Shown piece after piece: positions 17,625 through 27,799 of a stretch of DNA of 44,700 nt. Made by a program: the position numbers and the translations under genes. Source of the DNA: Allochromatium warmingii (GTDB taxonomy: Bacteria; Pseudomonadota; Gammaproteobacteria; Chromatiales; Chromatiaceae); contig NZ_FNOW01000025.1 in the NCBI RefSeq assembly GCF_900107145.1, positions 1 to 44,700 of the forward strand, given 5' to 3'. The notes beneath the pieces are model-generated. The model saw only the letters and a program-made list of their open reading frames with translations. It ran no database searches and was not told where the DNA came from. Position 1 is the first letter of the stretch, and each line of letters opens with the position of its first letter.

Positions 17625-17806
17625 CCTAAAGTCTCGCCGGTTGAGGTCGGATCGCGGTGCGCGATTGTCCGAGCAGAGACTTCTGAAAGCTATGACGGAA
17701 ATCACTCACGTAATCCGTCAATATGTGTCAATGTCCAGCGATGCGCACGGATGCGCATACTGCTATAGACCGGCGCGGAACGCAATTTAGCGAGGTCGCA
17801 ACCCGA

Positions 17807-18769
17807 TCACAGTCCGTAGGGTTCGCGGTACCAATCGCGCAGAATTTTCAGATCACGGGCGGGCAAATAATCATACGCACCCATCAGATCCGAATGCACC
17901 GCCTCAGCTAATTTATGTGAGACCGCCCGACTGGTGAGCATGTGGAAATACCAAGCGAAGGGATAACCGGCCTCGCGGTCAAAACCGTGAATCTGATTGG
18001 CAAGTTTGGCCCCGCGAGCGACTGCACCATCTGGCAGCGTCGGAATGCGCCCCGTGAGTGCGGATACCGGCTTGGCGCTCAAGCGCCCCTCGCCGTCACG
18101 ATCCAGATATTCGCGGATCGCTAACACCCATTGATGACAAAATGACTCAGATTCGGCTGCTGAACTGCGATCCCAGTCGGCCAAAAAGCGTTTTAATGTC
18201 CGTCCGGCGTCGGGCGAGTCCATGAACTCGGCAATTGGCGTCAGCCGCCGAAACACAAAGCGCGGCGCACCAATCGGATCGGGCTGGAGACGCGGAAACT
18301 CAAACGGATCGACAAATTCGGCCAGCGTCTCGGGGAACCAATCGGGATCGGTCAAAGTGCGATCTAAGACTTCTTGCAGTTCTTCGATTTCGATTTGCAC
18401 AAAATCCCGCGCCAATGGGCCGGTCGGTGCCACCAGATAATGTGTGCGCCCATTGAAGCGCGTAGCGAAATATTGGACATCGGCGAGCTTAAATAACAAT
18501 TCGTCAACATCGCCACCGGATTCCGCCTCCGCCCAATCGGCCAGATGGTGCGCGATGCGCTGGCCATCGAGATCGACCACGCCGCCGAGTCGATGCCAAC
18601 CGGAGCGCGTCAGCACCTGACGCAATTCTAGTTCGGGCAAGGCGGCCTGAATCGCGGCAAGCAGCATTTCCAGATCGGCACCGGCGGGCAGTTCCTGACA
18701 AAGCTGCGCCAGCCGCACGCTGGCTGTTGCTTCGGGAATGAGCATTTGCGTGGGCGCATCGTCAAGCAT
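17807..18769 (-). CDS. Uncharacterised protein at the end of the nif operon
   Basis: I do not recognise a named family in this 320-residue, acidic, leucine-rich protein. It has no signal peptide, membrane segment or cysteine metal motif. Its tryptophan- and phenylalanine-rich centre (DPDWFPETLAEFVDPFEFPRL, about residues 135-155) and the C-terminal segment YPFAWYFHMLTSRAVSHKLAEA are distinctive. The start overlaps the DUF6129 gene by eight bases and that gene overlaps nafY by four, so the three are translated together at the end of the nifHDK transcript. That context suggests an accessory role in nitrogenase assembly or control, but this is inference from position only. The 180 bases downstream hold no other gene. 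Confidence 0.75.
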   Translation of the reverse strand: MLDDAPTQMLIPEATASVRLAQLCQELPAGADLEMLLAAIQAALPELELRQVLTRSGWHRLGGVVDLDGQRIAHHLADWAEAESGGDVDELLFKLADVQYFATRFNGRTHYLVAPTGPLARDFVQIEIEELQEVLDRTLTDPDWFPETLAEFVDPFEFPRLQPDPIGAPRFVFRRLTPIAEFMDSPDAGRTLKRFLADWDRSSAAESESFCHQWVLAIREYLDRDGEGRLSAKPVSALTGRIPTLPDGAVARGAKLANQIHGFDREAGYPFAWYFHMLTSRAVSHKLAEAVHSDLMGAYDYLPARDLKILRDWYREPYGL

Positions 18770-19031
18770 GGGCGCTGACCTCAGCTAAGAGCACGCCGGT
18801 TGCGCACGCGAGATCGCCGGTCAGGGTCAGGCAGTGGGCGCGGCCATCGACGAGATACAGATTAAAGTGTTCATCAGTTAAAAACGGCTCATCTGCGCCG
18901 AGTTCGTCGTCTAAGCAGGTACTAAAATGCAGTGGGCTAAACTGCTCGCGCAGTGCGGCCAACATCGGCGCATTCAGACCAGCGCGGCGAACGATGGCGG
19001 CAATCTGCTCGATCTGGATCGCTTCGATCAT
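18762..19031 (-). CDS. DUF6129-like small nif-associated protein
   Basis: The 89-residue protein has an N-terminal helix (IEQIAAIVRRAGL), a middle segment HFSTCLDDE and the conserved FNLYLVDGRAHCLTLTGDLACATGVLLAE end. From memory this matches the DUF6129 group, which recurs in nif clusters of purple bacteria; a profile search would settle it. Function is unknown. It overlaps nafY by four bases upstream and the 320-residue unknown by eight bases downstream. Confidence 0.7.
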   Translation of the reverse strand: MIEAIQIEQIAAIVRRAGLNAPMLAALREQFSPLHFSTCLDDELGADEPFLTDEHFNLYLVDGRAHCLTLTGDLACATGVLLAEVSAHA

Positions 19032-19735
19032 GCCTCGGCCTCGTCGCGCTCAAAGCGCACCCGCGCCTCCGGTGCATGGCCCATCACTTTGGCTAACCAG
19101 GGTGGCGCATGACCGGCGAGCACGCCTTGCAGCGCCTGCAACCGCTCGCGGATCGGGCCGCCAGCGGCATCTTTGATCGGGTGAATATCGCGCTTGACCA
19201 CTTTTGCCGCTGCTGGGCCGCCGATGGACGCGACATAGAGCACCTGACAATCGGCAATCAAGCTGGCGCGATAGGCATTGCGGTCATCACCGGCTTGGGA
19301 TTCATCGACCGAGCGCACATCGATCAAGCGCAGATCAGTTGCTGAAACCTGATAAATCAAAAACCGCCGAGCGGCCCCAAAATGGCCATCGAGGTCTTCG
19401 CCATGATCCGATGCACAGGCGACGCGGATTGAATCGGGCATATCGCCGTCGGCATAGGGTTCGACAGCGGGCGGCGGTTCGGCGGAATCGAGGCCCGCGC
19501 CCTGCAAAATCGCCAACGCGGCTTTGAGTTCCGCCTGATCGAGATGCGCCAATTCGCCATCTCCGGCCTGCTTTAAATCCTTCACACGCACAGCGGCGAG
19601 CCGCTCGGCACTCGGCGGCAACCCCACAAGATCGGCCAACACCCGCAGCAGACGCGCCGGATCGGTATCGGGCAACGTGCGTGCTGCCAAGCCGATGCGC
19701 AGTGCCATATCTTCGGTCAGCGTGGTGGTAGCCAT
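19028..19735 (-). CDS. nafY: NafY/NifX-like nitrogenase cofactor-binding protein
   Basis: The 235-residue protein has two parts, as in Azotobacter NafY: an N-terminal helical domain (about residues 10-90, with LADLVGLPPSAERLAAVRVKDLK) and a C-terminal NifX/NifB-type cofactor-binding domain (about 105-220) with RVACASDHGEDLDGHFG, FLIYQVS and the CQVLYVASIGGPAAAK loop. NafY holds FeMo-co and apodinitrogenase during maturation. A GGAG site lies 7 bases before the ATG. The gene is downstream of the ferredoxin gene and upstream of the DUF6129 gene in the nif operon. A stand-alone NifX would lack the N-terminal domain, so NafY is the better call. Confidence 0.82.
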   Translation of the reverse strand: MATTTLTEDMALRIGLAARTLPDTDPARLLRVLADLVGLPPSAERLAAVRVKDLKQAGDGELAHLDQAELKAALAILQGAGLDSAEPPPAVEPYADGDMPDSIRVACASDHGEDLDGHFGAARRFLIYQVSATDLRLIDVRSVDESQAGDDRNAYRASLIADCQVLYVASIGGPAAAKVVKRDIHPIKDAAGGPIRERLQALQGVLAGHAPPWLAKVMGHAPEARVRFERDEAEA

Positions 19736-19771
19736 TTGAATCTCCTGCCGCGTGGCGTGAGTTTAGTTGCG

Positions 19772-19860
19772 TTGAACCGCAAAGGCGCAAAGAGCACAAA
19801 GAAAAATATTAAAATTAAATATTAAAAAACTTTGTATTCTTTGCGCCTTTGCGGTTTGAA
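19772..19860. repeat. Family A hairpin repeat between ferredoxin and nafY genes
   Basis: The left arm reads TTGAACCGCAAAGGCGCAAA; the right arm ends TTTGCGCCTTTGCGGTTTGAA around an A/T-rich loop of about 35 bases. The copy fills nearly all of the 139-base gap between the two genes, inside what should be one nif transcript. Confidence 0.85.
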
Positions 19861-19874
19861 ACAATTCAAATCAT

Positions 19875-20075
19875 TCAAGCCGGAACGATACAGCCGTCTT
19901 CCATGCAGGCTTCCATGCACTGCGGCGTGCCGGGTTCACCGTCGCCTTCGCATTCACTGCACGTATTGGCGTCGATCTTATAAACGCCCTTAAAAGGCGT
20001 AATCGACATCGTCGGGCATACCGGCTCACAATCACCGCACGCAGTGCAGAGATCTTTAACGATTTTCAGCGCCAT
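19875..20075 (-). CDS. Small 2[4Fe-4S] ferredoxin of the nif operon
   Basis: The 66-residue protein carries two cysteine clusters: CTACGDCEPVCP near residues 10-21 and CSEC...C...CMEDGC from about residue 38. The extra insertion between the second and third cysteine of the second cluster resembles the Chromatium-type ferredoxins. Such proteins pass low-potential electrons, here most simply to NifH or to cofactor assembly. AGGAG precedes the ATG. It lies 21 bases after nifT, so transcription with nifHDKT is likely. The exact partner is inferred from position. Confidence 0.88.
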   Translation of the reverse strand: MALKIVKDLCTACGDCEPVCPTMSITPFKGVYKIDANTCSECEGDGEPGTPQCMEACMEDGCIVPA

Positions 20076-20096
20076 GAGTTATCTCCTGTATTGGGT

Positions 20097-20315
20097 TCAT
20101 TCATCACCGCGCTTAAAGCGCAATGTTGTTGGAAAACTGGGCGGTGGGCTAATGGGATCGATATACCAGCGCGAACCATCGGTTAATACCACCTCACCGC
20201 CCCAAGTTTCCGGTGTATCAGTTTCTACAGAGGAGATCGTCTCCTCCATATCTTTTTTCGCGACGTAGAAGAGTAAGTCTCCGGCGTCGTTTTTGCGAAT
20301 CATCACGTTGGGCAT
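20097..20315 (-). CDS. nifT: Nitrogen fixation protein NifT
   Basis: The 72-residue protein matches NifT/FixU: MPNVMIRKN at the start, LLFYVAKKDMEE in the centre, and GGEVVLTDGSRWYI near the end. NifT usually follows nifK, as here, and its function is not settled; mutants in other diazotrophs have mild phenotypes. The ribosome-binding site is weak (GCGAG). A family A hairpin separates it from nifK. Confidence 0.88.
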   Translation of the reverse strand: MPNVMIRKNDAGDLLFYVAKKDMEETISSVETDTPETWGGEVVLTDGSRWYIDPISPPPSFPTTLRFKRGDE

Positions 20316-20348
20316 CGGAATCTCGCTTGGTCTGTAGTGCGGGTTTTT

Positions 20349-20430
20349 TTGAACCGCAAAGGACGCAAAGCACGCAAAGGATTTTTAAAAAATTATAAAT
20401 AATCTTAGTGTGCTTTGCGCCTTTGCGGTT
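20349..20430. repeat. Family A hairpin repeat between nifK and nifT
   Basis: The left arm reads TTGAACCGCAAAGGACGCAA and continues with CACGCAAAGG; the right arm ends GCGCCTTTGCGGTT. It fills most of the gap between nifK and nifT. It resembles the copies at 19772 and 22094, but the unit order differs, so the copies are not recent identical insertions. Confidence 0.85.
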
Positions 20431-20448
20431 ACAAACTTAAATTCCGAC

Positions 20449-22020
20449 TCAGCGTACCAGATCGTAATTGAAGTCAGTCACGCCCATTTCGCGGGTCTCT
20501 TCGTCGAGACGCTCCAGCACTGCATTCACCAGCGTCGTCAGCATATACATTGCACCCTCATATCCCAAAGTGGTCATACGATGCAAATGATGACGGTCGA
20601 AAATCGGGAAACCGAGACGAATCAACGGCACCTCAAAGGCTTTACCCTTATGCAGCGTATCGCGCTGAATAAACTTGCCGTAGCTGTTGCCAATCAGGAA
20701 ATCCGGCTTATCGGTAAAGCACAGCGAACGCAGGTGCCATAAATCTGCGCCGATATACACCGTCCCACCGGCACCATAGGGCGAACTGGCCAGCACTTTT
20801 TCAACTTCTTTTTTCCAACGCTTATTCGCGTGATTGCACAGAATATGCGTCGGTTCCGCGCCCAATTCGAGCAAGAACTTTGTCAGACCCAGCACAAAAT
20901 CCGCATCACCATAGAGCGCGAATTTCTTACCATGTAACCAGGTATGGCTATCGGTCATCATATCGACCAAGCGCCCGCGCTCTTTGGTCAGAGATGCTGG
21001 AATTTCTTTACCAGTCAGGCGCGAAACCGTCATTAAAAACTCATCCGTCCATTCCAAGCCCATTGGAATATTGACGTGATTGACCGGATGCTTCCAAGTA
21101 ATTTCAGCGAATTTCTTGGTTTTGGGCAACTGCCACGGCTGAAGCAGCAGTGTATCAATGGCATTGGGTGCGTCTTTCATTTCCGCAAGCGGCGTGCCAC
21201 CGGCATACATGCGGAATTCGCCATCCGCCGGCGTATCCAGCACCTCAGTTGGATCGCACAGCAGGCTATAACCGACGCCCATTTCCTGCATCATGCGGTG
21301 CATGACGCGATAATTACCCAGATAGGTTTCAAATCCGGGCACAATGTTAATCTTGCCATTGGAGCCGACAACCTTGTCCTCCATCTGATTCAGCGTGAAA
21401 TACCGCTGAATGCCCTCAAACATATTATCCCAGCCGGTGGTATGACTGCCGACAAAGCTCGGAGTATGGGCAAAGGGGGTCGGAAATTCCGGCGGAATAT
21501 GCCCTTCTTTTTTAGCATTGCCGATAAAGGCATTTAAATCATCGCCGATGACTTCCGCCATACAGGTCGTCGAAACGGCAATACACTCCGGCTTATAGAG
21601 TGCTTTTGCATTTTCGAGACCATCAAACATATTTTTCTGACCGCCGAATACCGCTGCATCTTCGGTCATTGAGTCGGAAACACAGGCCACCGGCTCTTTA
21701 AAATGACGATTAAAATAGGTGCGGAAATAGGCTACACAGCCCTGTGAACCATGCACGTAGGGCAGGGTTTTTTCAAAGCCAAGTGCGCACAACACCGCAC
21801 CGAGTGGCTGGCAGGCTTTGGCCGGATTGATGGTCAAGGCCTCACGCTTAAAATTCAGCTCCTGATATTCTTTGGTCGTCGTCCACGCAAAGGTTTCCTC
21901 GATTTTATCGAGTGCGGGGACTTCCTCGACCAATTCGCGCTTCTTGGCGAGGTTTTCGACATAATCCGCATCACAGAACAGCGGGTAGCAAGGCTTGATC
22001 TTTTCGACGGTCTGGCTCAT
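20449..22020 (-). CDS. nifK: Nitrogenase molybdenum-iron protein beta chain
   Basis: NifK is the beta subunit of dinitrogenase and shares the P-cluster with NifD. The 523-residue protein has the conserved P-cluster cysteines in CQPLGAVLCALG, GSQGCVAY and STTCMAEVIGDD, and the N-terminal extension with KPCYPLFCDADY typical of the group I enzymes. A GGAG site lies upstream of the ATG. It follows nifD by 170 bases, a gap largely filled by a repeat hairpin. The frame is intact and the length is normal. Confidence 0.97.
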   Translation of the reverse strand: MSQTVEKIKPCYPLFCDADYVENLAKKRELVEEVPALDKIEETFAWTTTKEYQELNFKREALTINPAKACQPLGAVLCALGFEKTLPYVHGSQGCVAYFRTYFNRHFKEPVACVSDSMTEDAAVFGGQKNMFDGLENAKALYKPECIAVSTTCMAEVIGDDLNAFIGNAKKEGHIPPEFPTPFAHTPSFVGSHTTGWDNMFEGIQRYFTLNQMEDKVVGSNGKINIVPGFETYLGNYRVMHRMMQEMGVGYSLLCDPTEVLDTPADGEFRMYAGGTPLAEMKDAPNAIDTLLLQPWQLPKTKKFAEITWKHPVNHVNIPMGLEWTDEFLMTVSRLTGKEIPASLTKERGRLVDMMTDSHTWLHGKKFALYGDADFVLGLTKFLLELGAEPTHILCNHANKRWKKEVEKVLASSPYGAGGTVYIGADLWHLRSLCFTDKPDFLIGNSYGKFIQRDTLHKGKAFEVPLIRLGFPIFDRHHLHRMTTLGYEGAMYMLTTLVNAVLERLDEETREMGVTDFNYDLVR

Positions 22021-22093
22021 GGGGATGCTCCGGCCGCGCCGCTAATTGGCGGACAACGACATCAGGTTAGGAATTCTGGAAATCAGTGTTTTT

Positions 22094-22182
22094 TTGAATC
22101 GCAAAGACGCAAAGAACGCAAAGTTTTTTTAAATTGTTTTTCACAATCTAGCTTTGTGCGCTTCGCGTCTTTGCGGTTTAAA
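22094..22182. repeat. Family A hairpin repeat between nifD and nifK
   Basis: The left arm begins TTGAATCGCAAAGACGCAAA, the right arm ends GCGTCTTTGCGGTTTAA, with an A/T-rich loop holding a TTTTTTT run. It sits in the nifD-nifK spacer, which in many diazotrophs is short. Confidence 0.85.
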
Positions 22183-22190
22183 TTCCCGAA

Positions 22191-23651
22191 TTAGGCGCTC
22201 GCGGCTGACTTTAACCAGGGTGCCTGTAATTGGCTCCAGCAAGGATTATTCACGGTCATGTCCATATCGCGGGCGAAGATGGCAAAGCCATCATAGCCAT
22301 GATATGGGCCGGAATAATCCCAAGAGTGCATCTGGCGGAATGGAACGCCCATCTTTTGGAAGATGTATTTTTCCTTGATACCAGAGCCAATCAGGTCGGG
22401 CTTGACCTTTTTAACGAATTCCTCAAATTCGTAGCCGGTCACGTCGTCATAGAGCAAGGTCGCTTCGCCCATTTCTTTCATGGTGCGATCATAGTCGTCA
22501 TTGTGGGCAAATTCATACCCAGTGCCGACTACTTCCATGCCTAAATCTTCATACGCGCCAACAACATGACGCGGACGCAGACCGCCGACATAGAGCATGA
22601 CCTTTTTACCTTCCAGACGCGGACGGTATTTGGCAATGATGGCCTCATATTCGGCTTGGTATTTCGCGATGACTTGTTCGGCATTAGCCTGAATCGTCTC
22701 ATCGAAGAATGCAGCGATTTTGCGCAGCGATTCGGCGATCTTGGTCGGGCCAAAGAAGTTATATTCCATCCACGGAATCCCGTACTTTTCTTCCATGAAG
22801 CGGCTGATGTAATTCATCGAGCGATAGCAGTGAATCAAATTGAGCTTGACTTTTGGGGTCAGCTCCATTTCTGACAGGGTGCCATCACCTGACCATTGTG
22901 CCACCACGCGCAAGCCCATTTCTTCAAGCAAAATGCGCGAGGCCCACGCATCACCGCCAATGTTATAGTCACCGATTACAGCGACATCATACGGGCCAGC
23001 TTCAAATGTAGTGTCGCCATCGCGGTTACCGATGACCCAATCACGAATGGCGTCATTCGCAATATGGTGGCCGAGCGATTGCGAGACACCACGAAACCCT
23101 TCGCAGCGCACTGGTACGATTGGCTTATTGAGTTCTTTGCCTTTCTTTTTTGAGACGGCTTCAATATCGTCGCCGATCAAACCAATCGGGCACTCAGATT
23201 GTACGCTGATGCCTTTAACCAGCGGAAACAGCGTATTGATTTCGTCGATGAGCTTTTCGAGCTTTTTATCACCGCCGAACACGATGTCTTTCTCCTGAAA
23301 GTCGGAGGTGAAATTCATCGTGCCAAAGACATTTACGCCCGTATGTCCGACGTAATAATTCCGCCGTCCAGCACGCGAATAGGCACCGCATCCAACTGGC
23401 CCATGTGAGATATGCACCATGTCTTTAATCGGCCCCCACACTACGCCCTTTGAACCGGCATAGGCGCAACCACGAATGGTCATTACACCCGGCTGGGATT
23501 TGCGGTTGGAGATGATGCACTTTTTCGATTGCTCGACCGAAGGATCATTGACGGCCAAATGTTTGGCGCGATCTTTCTTTGCTTTGTCTGGATAGGCTTC
23601 AAGCACTTCTTGAATGAGTGCTTGCGCTTCATCACGAGTCAATGTCGCCAT
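22191..23651 (-). CDS. nifD: Nitrogenase molybdenum-iron protein alpha chain
   Basis: NifD holds FeMo-co and half of the P-cluster. The 486-residue protein carries the expected ligands: cysteines in [16 protein letters not shown] and [10 protein letters not shown] for the P-cluster, the FeMo-co cysteine in [11 protein letters not shown], and the FeMo-co histidine in [17 protein letters not shown]. The start has a GGGAG site. It is the second gene after nifH, 112 bases downstream, with a small hairpin in the gap. The frame is intact. Confidence 0.97.
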   Translation of the reverse strand: MATLTRDEAQALIQEVLEAYPDKAKKDRAKHLAVNDPSVEQSKKCIISNRKSQPGVMTIRGCAYAGSKGVVWGPIKDMVHISHGPVGCGAYSRAGRRNYYVGHTGVNVFGTMNFTSDFQEKDIVFGGDKKLEKLIDEINTLFPLVKGISVQSECPIGLIGDDIEAVSKKKGKELNKPIVPVRCEGFRGVSQSLGHHIANDAIRDWVIGNRDGDTTFEAGPYDVAVIGDYNIGGDAWASRILLEEMGLRVVAQWSGDGTLSEMELTPKVKLNLIHCYRSMNYISRFMEEKYGIPWMEYNFFGPTKIAESLRKIAAFFDETIQANAEQVIAKYQAEYEAIIAKYRPRLEGKKVMLYVGGLRPRHVVGAYEDLGMEVVGTGYEFAHNDDYDRTMKEMGEATLLYDDVTGYEFEEFVKKVKPDLIGSGIKEKYIFQKMGVPFRQMHSWDYSGPYHGYDGFAIFARDMDMTVNNPCWSQLQAPWLKSAASA

Positions 23652-23728
23652 TGGGGTTCTCCCGCCGTGCCGCCAATTCGCGGACGCCCGGCTTGAAAGT
23701 CAATCGTGTAATCAATTACGCTGTTTCA

Positions 23729-23745
23729 GGTACGCACGGCGTACC
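23729..23745. other. Small hairpin between nifH and nifD
   Basis: GGTACGCACGGCGTACC is a perfect 7-bp stem with a 3-base loop, 19 bases after the nifH stop. Stem-loops here can stabilise the nifH transcript or reduce read-through, giving more NifH than NifDK. There is no T run, so full termination is not expected. It shares its core with the hairpin at 7870-7895. Confidence 0.5.
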
Positions 23746-23763
23746 CGACGGCCTGTACTGGAA

Positions 23764-25686
<1,923 letters not shown>

Positions 25687-25730
25687 ATGGCTGTTAGCTA
25701 TCAGCCGCCAGCTATCAGCTTCCAGCAATC
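25687..25730. repeat. Short iterated TAGCTATCAGC-type repeat after draT
   Basis: Variants of AGCTATCAGC follow each other (TTAGCTATCAGCC, CCAGCTATCAGC, TTCCAGCAATC), with a related GATAACTGGCAGCTATC next to the hairpin after dapE (about 7901-7917). The segment is non-coding and sits between draT and psd. Its function is unknown. Confidence 0.45.
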
Positions 25731-25777
25731 AAAGCTGACCGCTCAACCCAATTATTTACGCATTTAGGATTACCGCT

Positions 25778-26671
25778 ATGCTACGCTCGCTCGCCGACCG
25801 ACTATTCATTACGCTGCAATATCTGATTCCGCAACGCTGGCTTTCGGAGCGCATGTATCAATTAGCACGGATTGAATGGCGACCGCTGAAAACTTTAATC
25901 ATTCGCCAGTTTGCGCGTCATTATCAAATTGATATGCAGCTTGCGCAGCAACCCGATCTCGACGCCTATCCGCATTTTAATGCGTTTTTTACCCGTGCCA
26001 TTCGGCCTGAGGTGCGCCCGCTTGATCCCGATCCGGCGGCAATTCTCTGTCCGGTTGATGGGGCGATCAGTCAAATTGGAACAATTACGGAAGATCAAAT
26101 TATTCAAGCTAAAGGCCGTGATTATAGCGTCACCTCTTTATTGGCACTTGCGCCGGGTGAATTGCATCCATTTGCGGGCGGACGCTTTGCGACGATTTAT
26201 CTATCGCCGCGTGATTATCACCGCATCCACATGCCGCTTGATGGGCGACTCGATCAAATGATTCATGTCCCCGGACAATTATTTAGCGTCAATGCGGTGA
26301 CAGCCGCCGGTGTGCCGAATTTGTTTGCGCGGAATGAACGGCTGATTTGCCGCTTTGAAACCGCTGCTGGCCCAATAGCATTGATTTTGGTCGGGGCCAT
26401 TTTTGTCGGTGGGATCGAAACTGTGTGGGCCGGTGAAGTCACCCCGCCTCATGCTGGCGGTGAGCCGCAACGCTGGGATTATGAAGTCGATGAACAGTGT
26501 ATTCGCTTAGAACGCGGCGCGGAGCTGGGGCGGTTTAATCTCGGATCGACCGTGATTATGCTGCTGCCGCCCGGTCGCGCTGAGTGGGATGCGGGATTGA
26601 GCGTTGGGGAGCGCGTGCAGCTTGGGCAGCGTCTCGGCATCTGTCTCGCGCCATCCGAGAGCGGCGGATGA
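25778..26671 (+). CDS. psd: Phosphatidylserine decarboxylase proenzyme
   Basis: Psd makes phosphatidylethanolamine at the inner membrane. The 297-residue proenzyme has the LGST autocleavage motif in RFNLGSTVIML near residue 253, which splits it into beta and pyruvoyl-bearing alpha chains, together with PVDGAISQIG, SPRDYHRIHMP and GAIFVGGIETVW. Length and motifs fit the group I bacterial enzyme. The ATG follows TTAGGAT. Its stop overlaps the next gene in an ATGA. Confidence 0.94.
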   Translation: MLRSLADRLFITLQYLIPQRWLSERMYQLARIEWRPLKTLIIRQFARHYQIDMQLAQQPDLDAYPHFNAFFTRAIRPEVRPLDPDPAAILCPVDGAISQIGTITEDQIIQAKGRDYSVTSLLALAPGELHPFAGGRFATIYLSPRDYHRIHMPLDGRLDQMIHVPGQLFSVNAVTAAGVPNLFARNERLICRFETAAGPIALILVGAIFVGGIETVWAGEVTPPHAGGEPQRWDYEVDEQCIRLERGAELGRFNLGSTVIMLLPPGRAEWDAGLSVGERVQLGQRLGICLAPSESGG

Positions 26672-26961
26672 CGGATTCGTTCATCGAAGCCGCCCCCGTC
26701 CGTTGCCGCTCGGGATGCGCCGCTTGCTGCATCGCTGCTTCGATCACCAGCGCGATTCCGGGAATGCCACACGGTAAACCCGCTGCGGTCGCCTGTGTGC
26801 AGTTGAATCCCGATCTAACCTGTCGGCTATTCGGCCAGCCAGAGCGCCCGCGTGTGTGCGGTTCGCTCAAGCCGAGTGTGGAGATGTGCGGCGCGGATCG
26901 TGCGCACGCGCTCGCGCATCTGGCTGAATTGGAGCGCCTGACGGCTCCGAACGTATCTTGA
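26668..26961 (+). CDS. YkgJ-type cysteine cluster protein
   Basis: The 97-residue protein has the CxxxCxxCC pattern CRSGCAACC near residue 11, and further cysteines in CVQLNPDLTCRLF, RVCGSL and EMCG, as in the YkgJ zinc/iron-chelating family. The ATG at 26668 overlaps the psd stop (ATGA), so translation is probably coupled. Related small proteins are often described as putative metal-binding, and their role is unknown. Confidence 0.82.
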   Translation: MTDSFIEAAPVRCRSGCAACCIAASITSAIPGMPHGKPAAVACVQLNPDLTCRLFGQPERPRVCGSLKPSVEMCGADRAHALAHLAELERLTAPNVS

Positions 26962-26969
26962 ATCCGGCA

Positions 26970-27626
26970 TCAGCGCCGTGACCGATAGATTAGCTCAAGG
27001 TTCGGCAAACGAAGCTGCAATTGCGGCGATGGGCGATGCGGATGACGCTGCGCACTATCGCGCTCTCGATCCGGTCGATAGGGACGCAGACCCGACGGCG
27101 GCGGGGGCAGAGGTTGGCGTTGATATTGGGTGTCAGGCGGGTTGAAATCGCGGCGTGTCCGCTCGCGGCACTGCGGGCGTTGATGTGGCGGAGCAGCCGA
27201 CCAGCGCCGCGAACCATTCCGCACTGTCGTCGTACCGCGATCCTCACAAGCGCACGCGGCCAGCGCCGCCTGCTCGCGTTCACGCTCGGCTTCGCGTGCT
27301 GCTAACTCGCGCTTACGTTCCGCTTGACGCTGCCGCTCCTGCTGCAACTGGATTTCCGCCGCCCGCGCTAACTCACGCTGTAGCAGCCGTTCGCGCTGAA
27401 TCTCATCACTGATGGCGATGGTCTGCGCCGCTCGGCTCTGCGCGTCGCGCTGCTCGCTCGCGCTCGGACGATGAATGTTGAGTTCGACCGCCTCAGCCGT
27501 TGGGCCGCAGGGTGCATCGGAGAACAGCGTTTGGCCAGCAGCATCCTGACAGCGATAGAGCGTGTCAGCCGCGACCTCGACGCTCAACAGCGCAGTAAGG
27601 ACAAGGATAATCGTAACTGGGCGCAT
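26970..27626 (-). CDS. Exported DUF4124-type protein
   Basis: The 218-residue protein starts with a signal peptide (MRPVTIILVLTALLSVEVAAD) directly followed by the DUF4124 motif TLYRCQDAAGQTLFSDAPCG. A long charged region rich in glutamine, arginine and glutamate (about residues 70-130) is probably helical. The C terminus is rich in proline and arginine. The family is periplasmic and uncharacterised. I start it at 27626 because that ATG gives a clean signal peptide; 14 further residues upstream are possible. It converges on the YkgJ-like gene, with eight bases between stops. Confidence 0.8.
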   Translation of the reverse strand: MRPVTIILVLTALLSVEVAADTLYRCQDAAGQTLFSDAPCGPTAEAVELNIHRPSASEQRDAQSRAAQTIAISDEIQRERLLQRELARAAEIQLQQERQRQAERKRELAAREAEREREQAALAACACEDRGTTTVRNGSRRWSAAPPHQRPQCRERTRRDFNPPDTQYQRQPLPPPPSGLRPYRPDRERDSAQRHPHRPSPQLQLRLPNLELIYRSRR

Positions 27627-27799
27627 CGCGTGATTCGCTCCACTGTAGCGGCAGACTGACCCACGCATCCGGCGAGCGCCTGCTCAGGTTCGTGATATAT
27701 TAGCCAATCATTTCAAACTAACGGCTCGTTCTGTCCACTTTGGCCGCGATGCCGTGCAAAGATTCAAATAACAACTGAGAACGGGGAGAGAACCGACGT

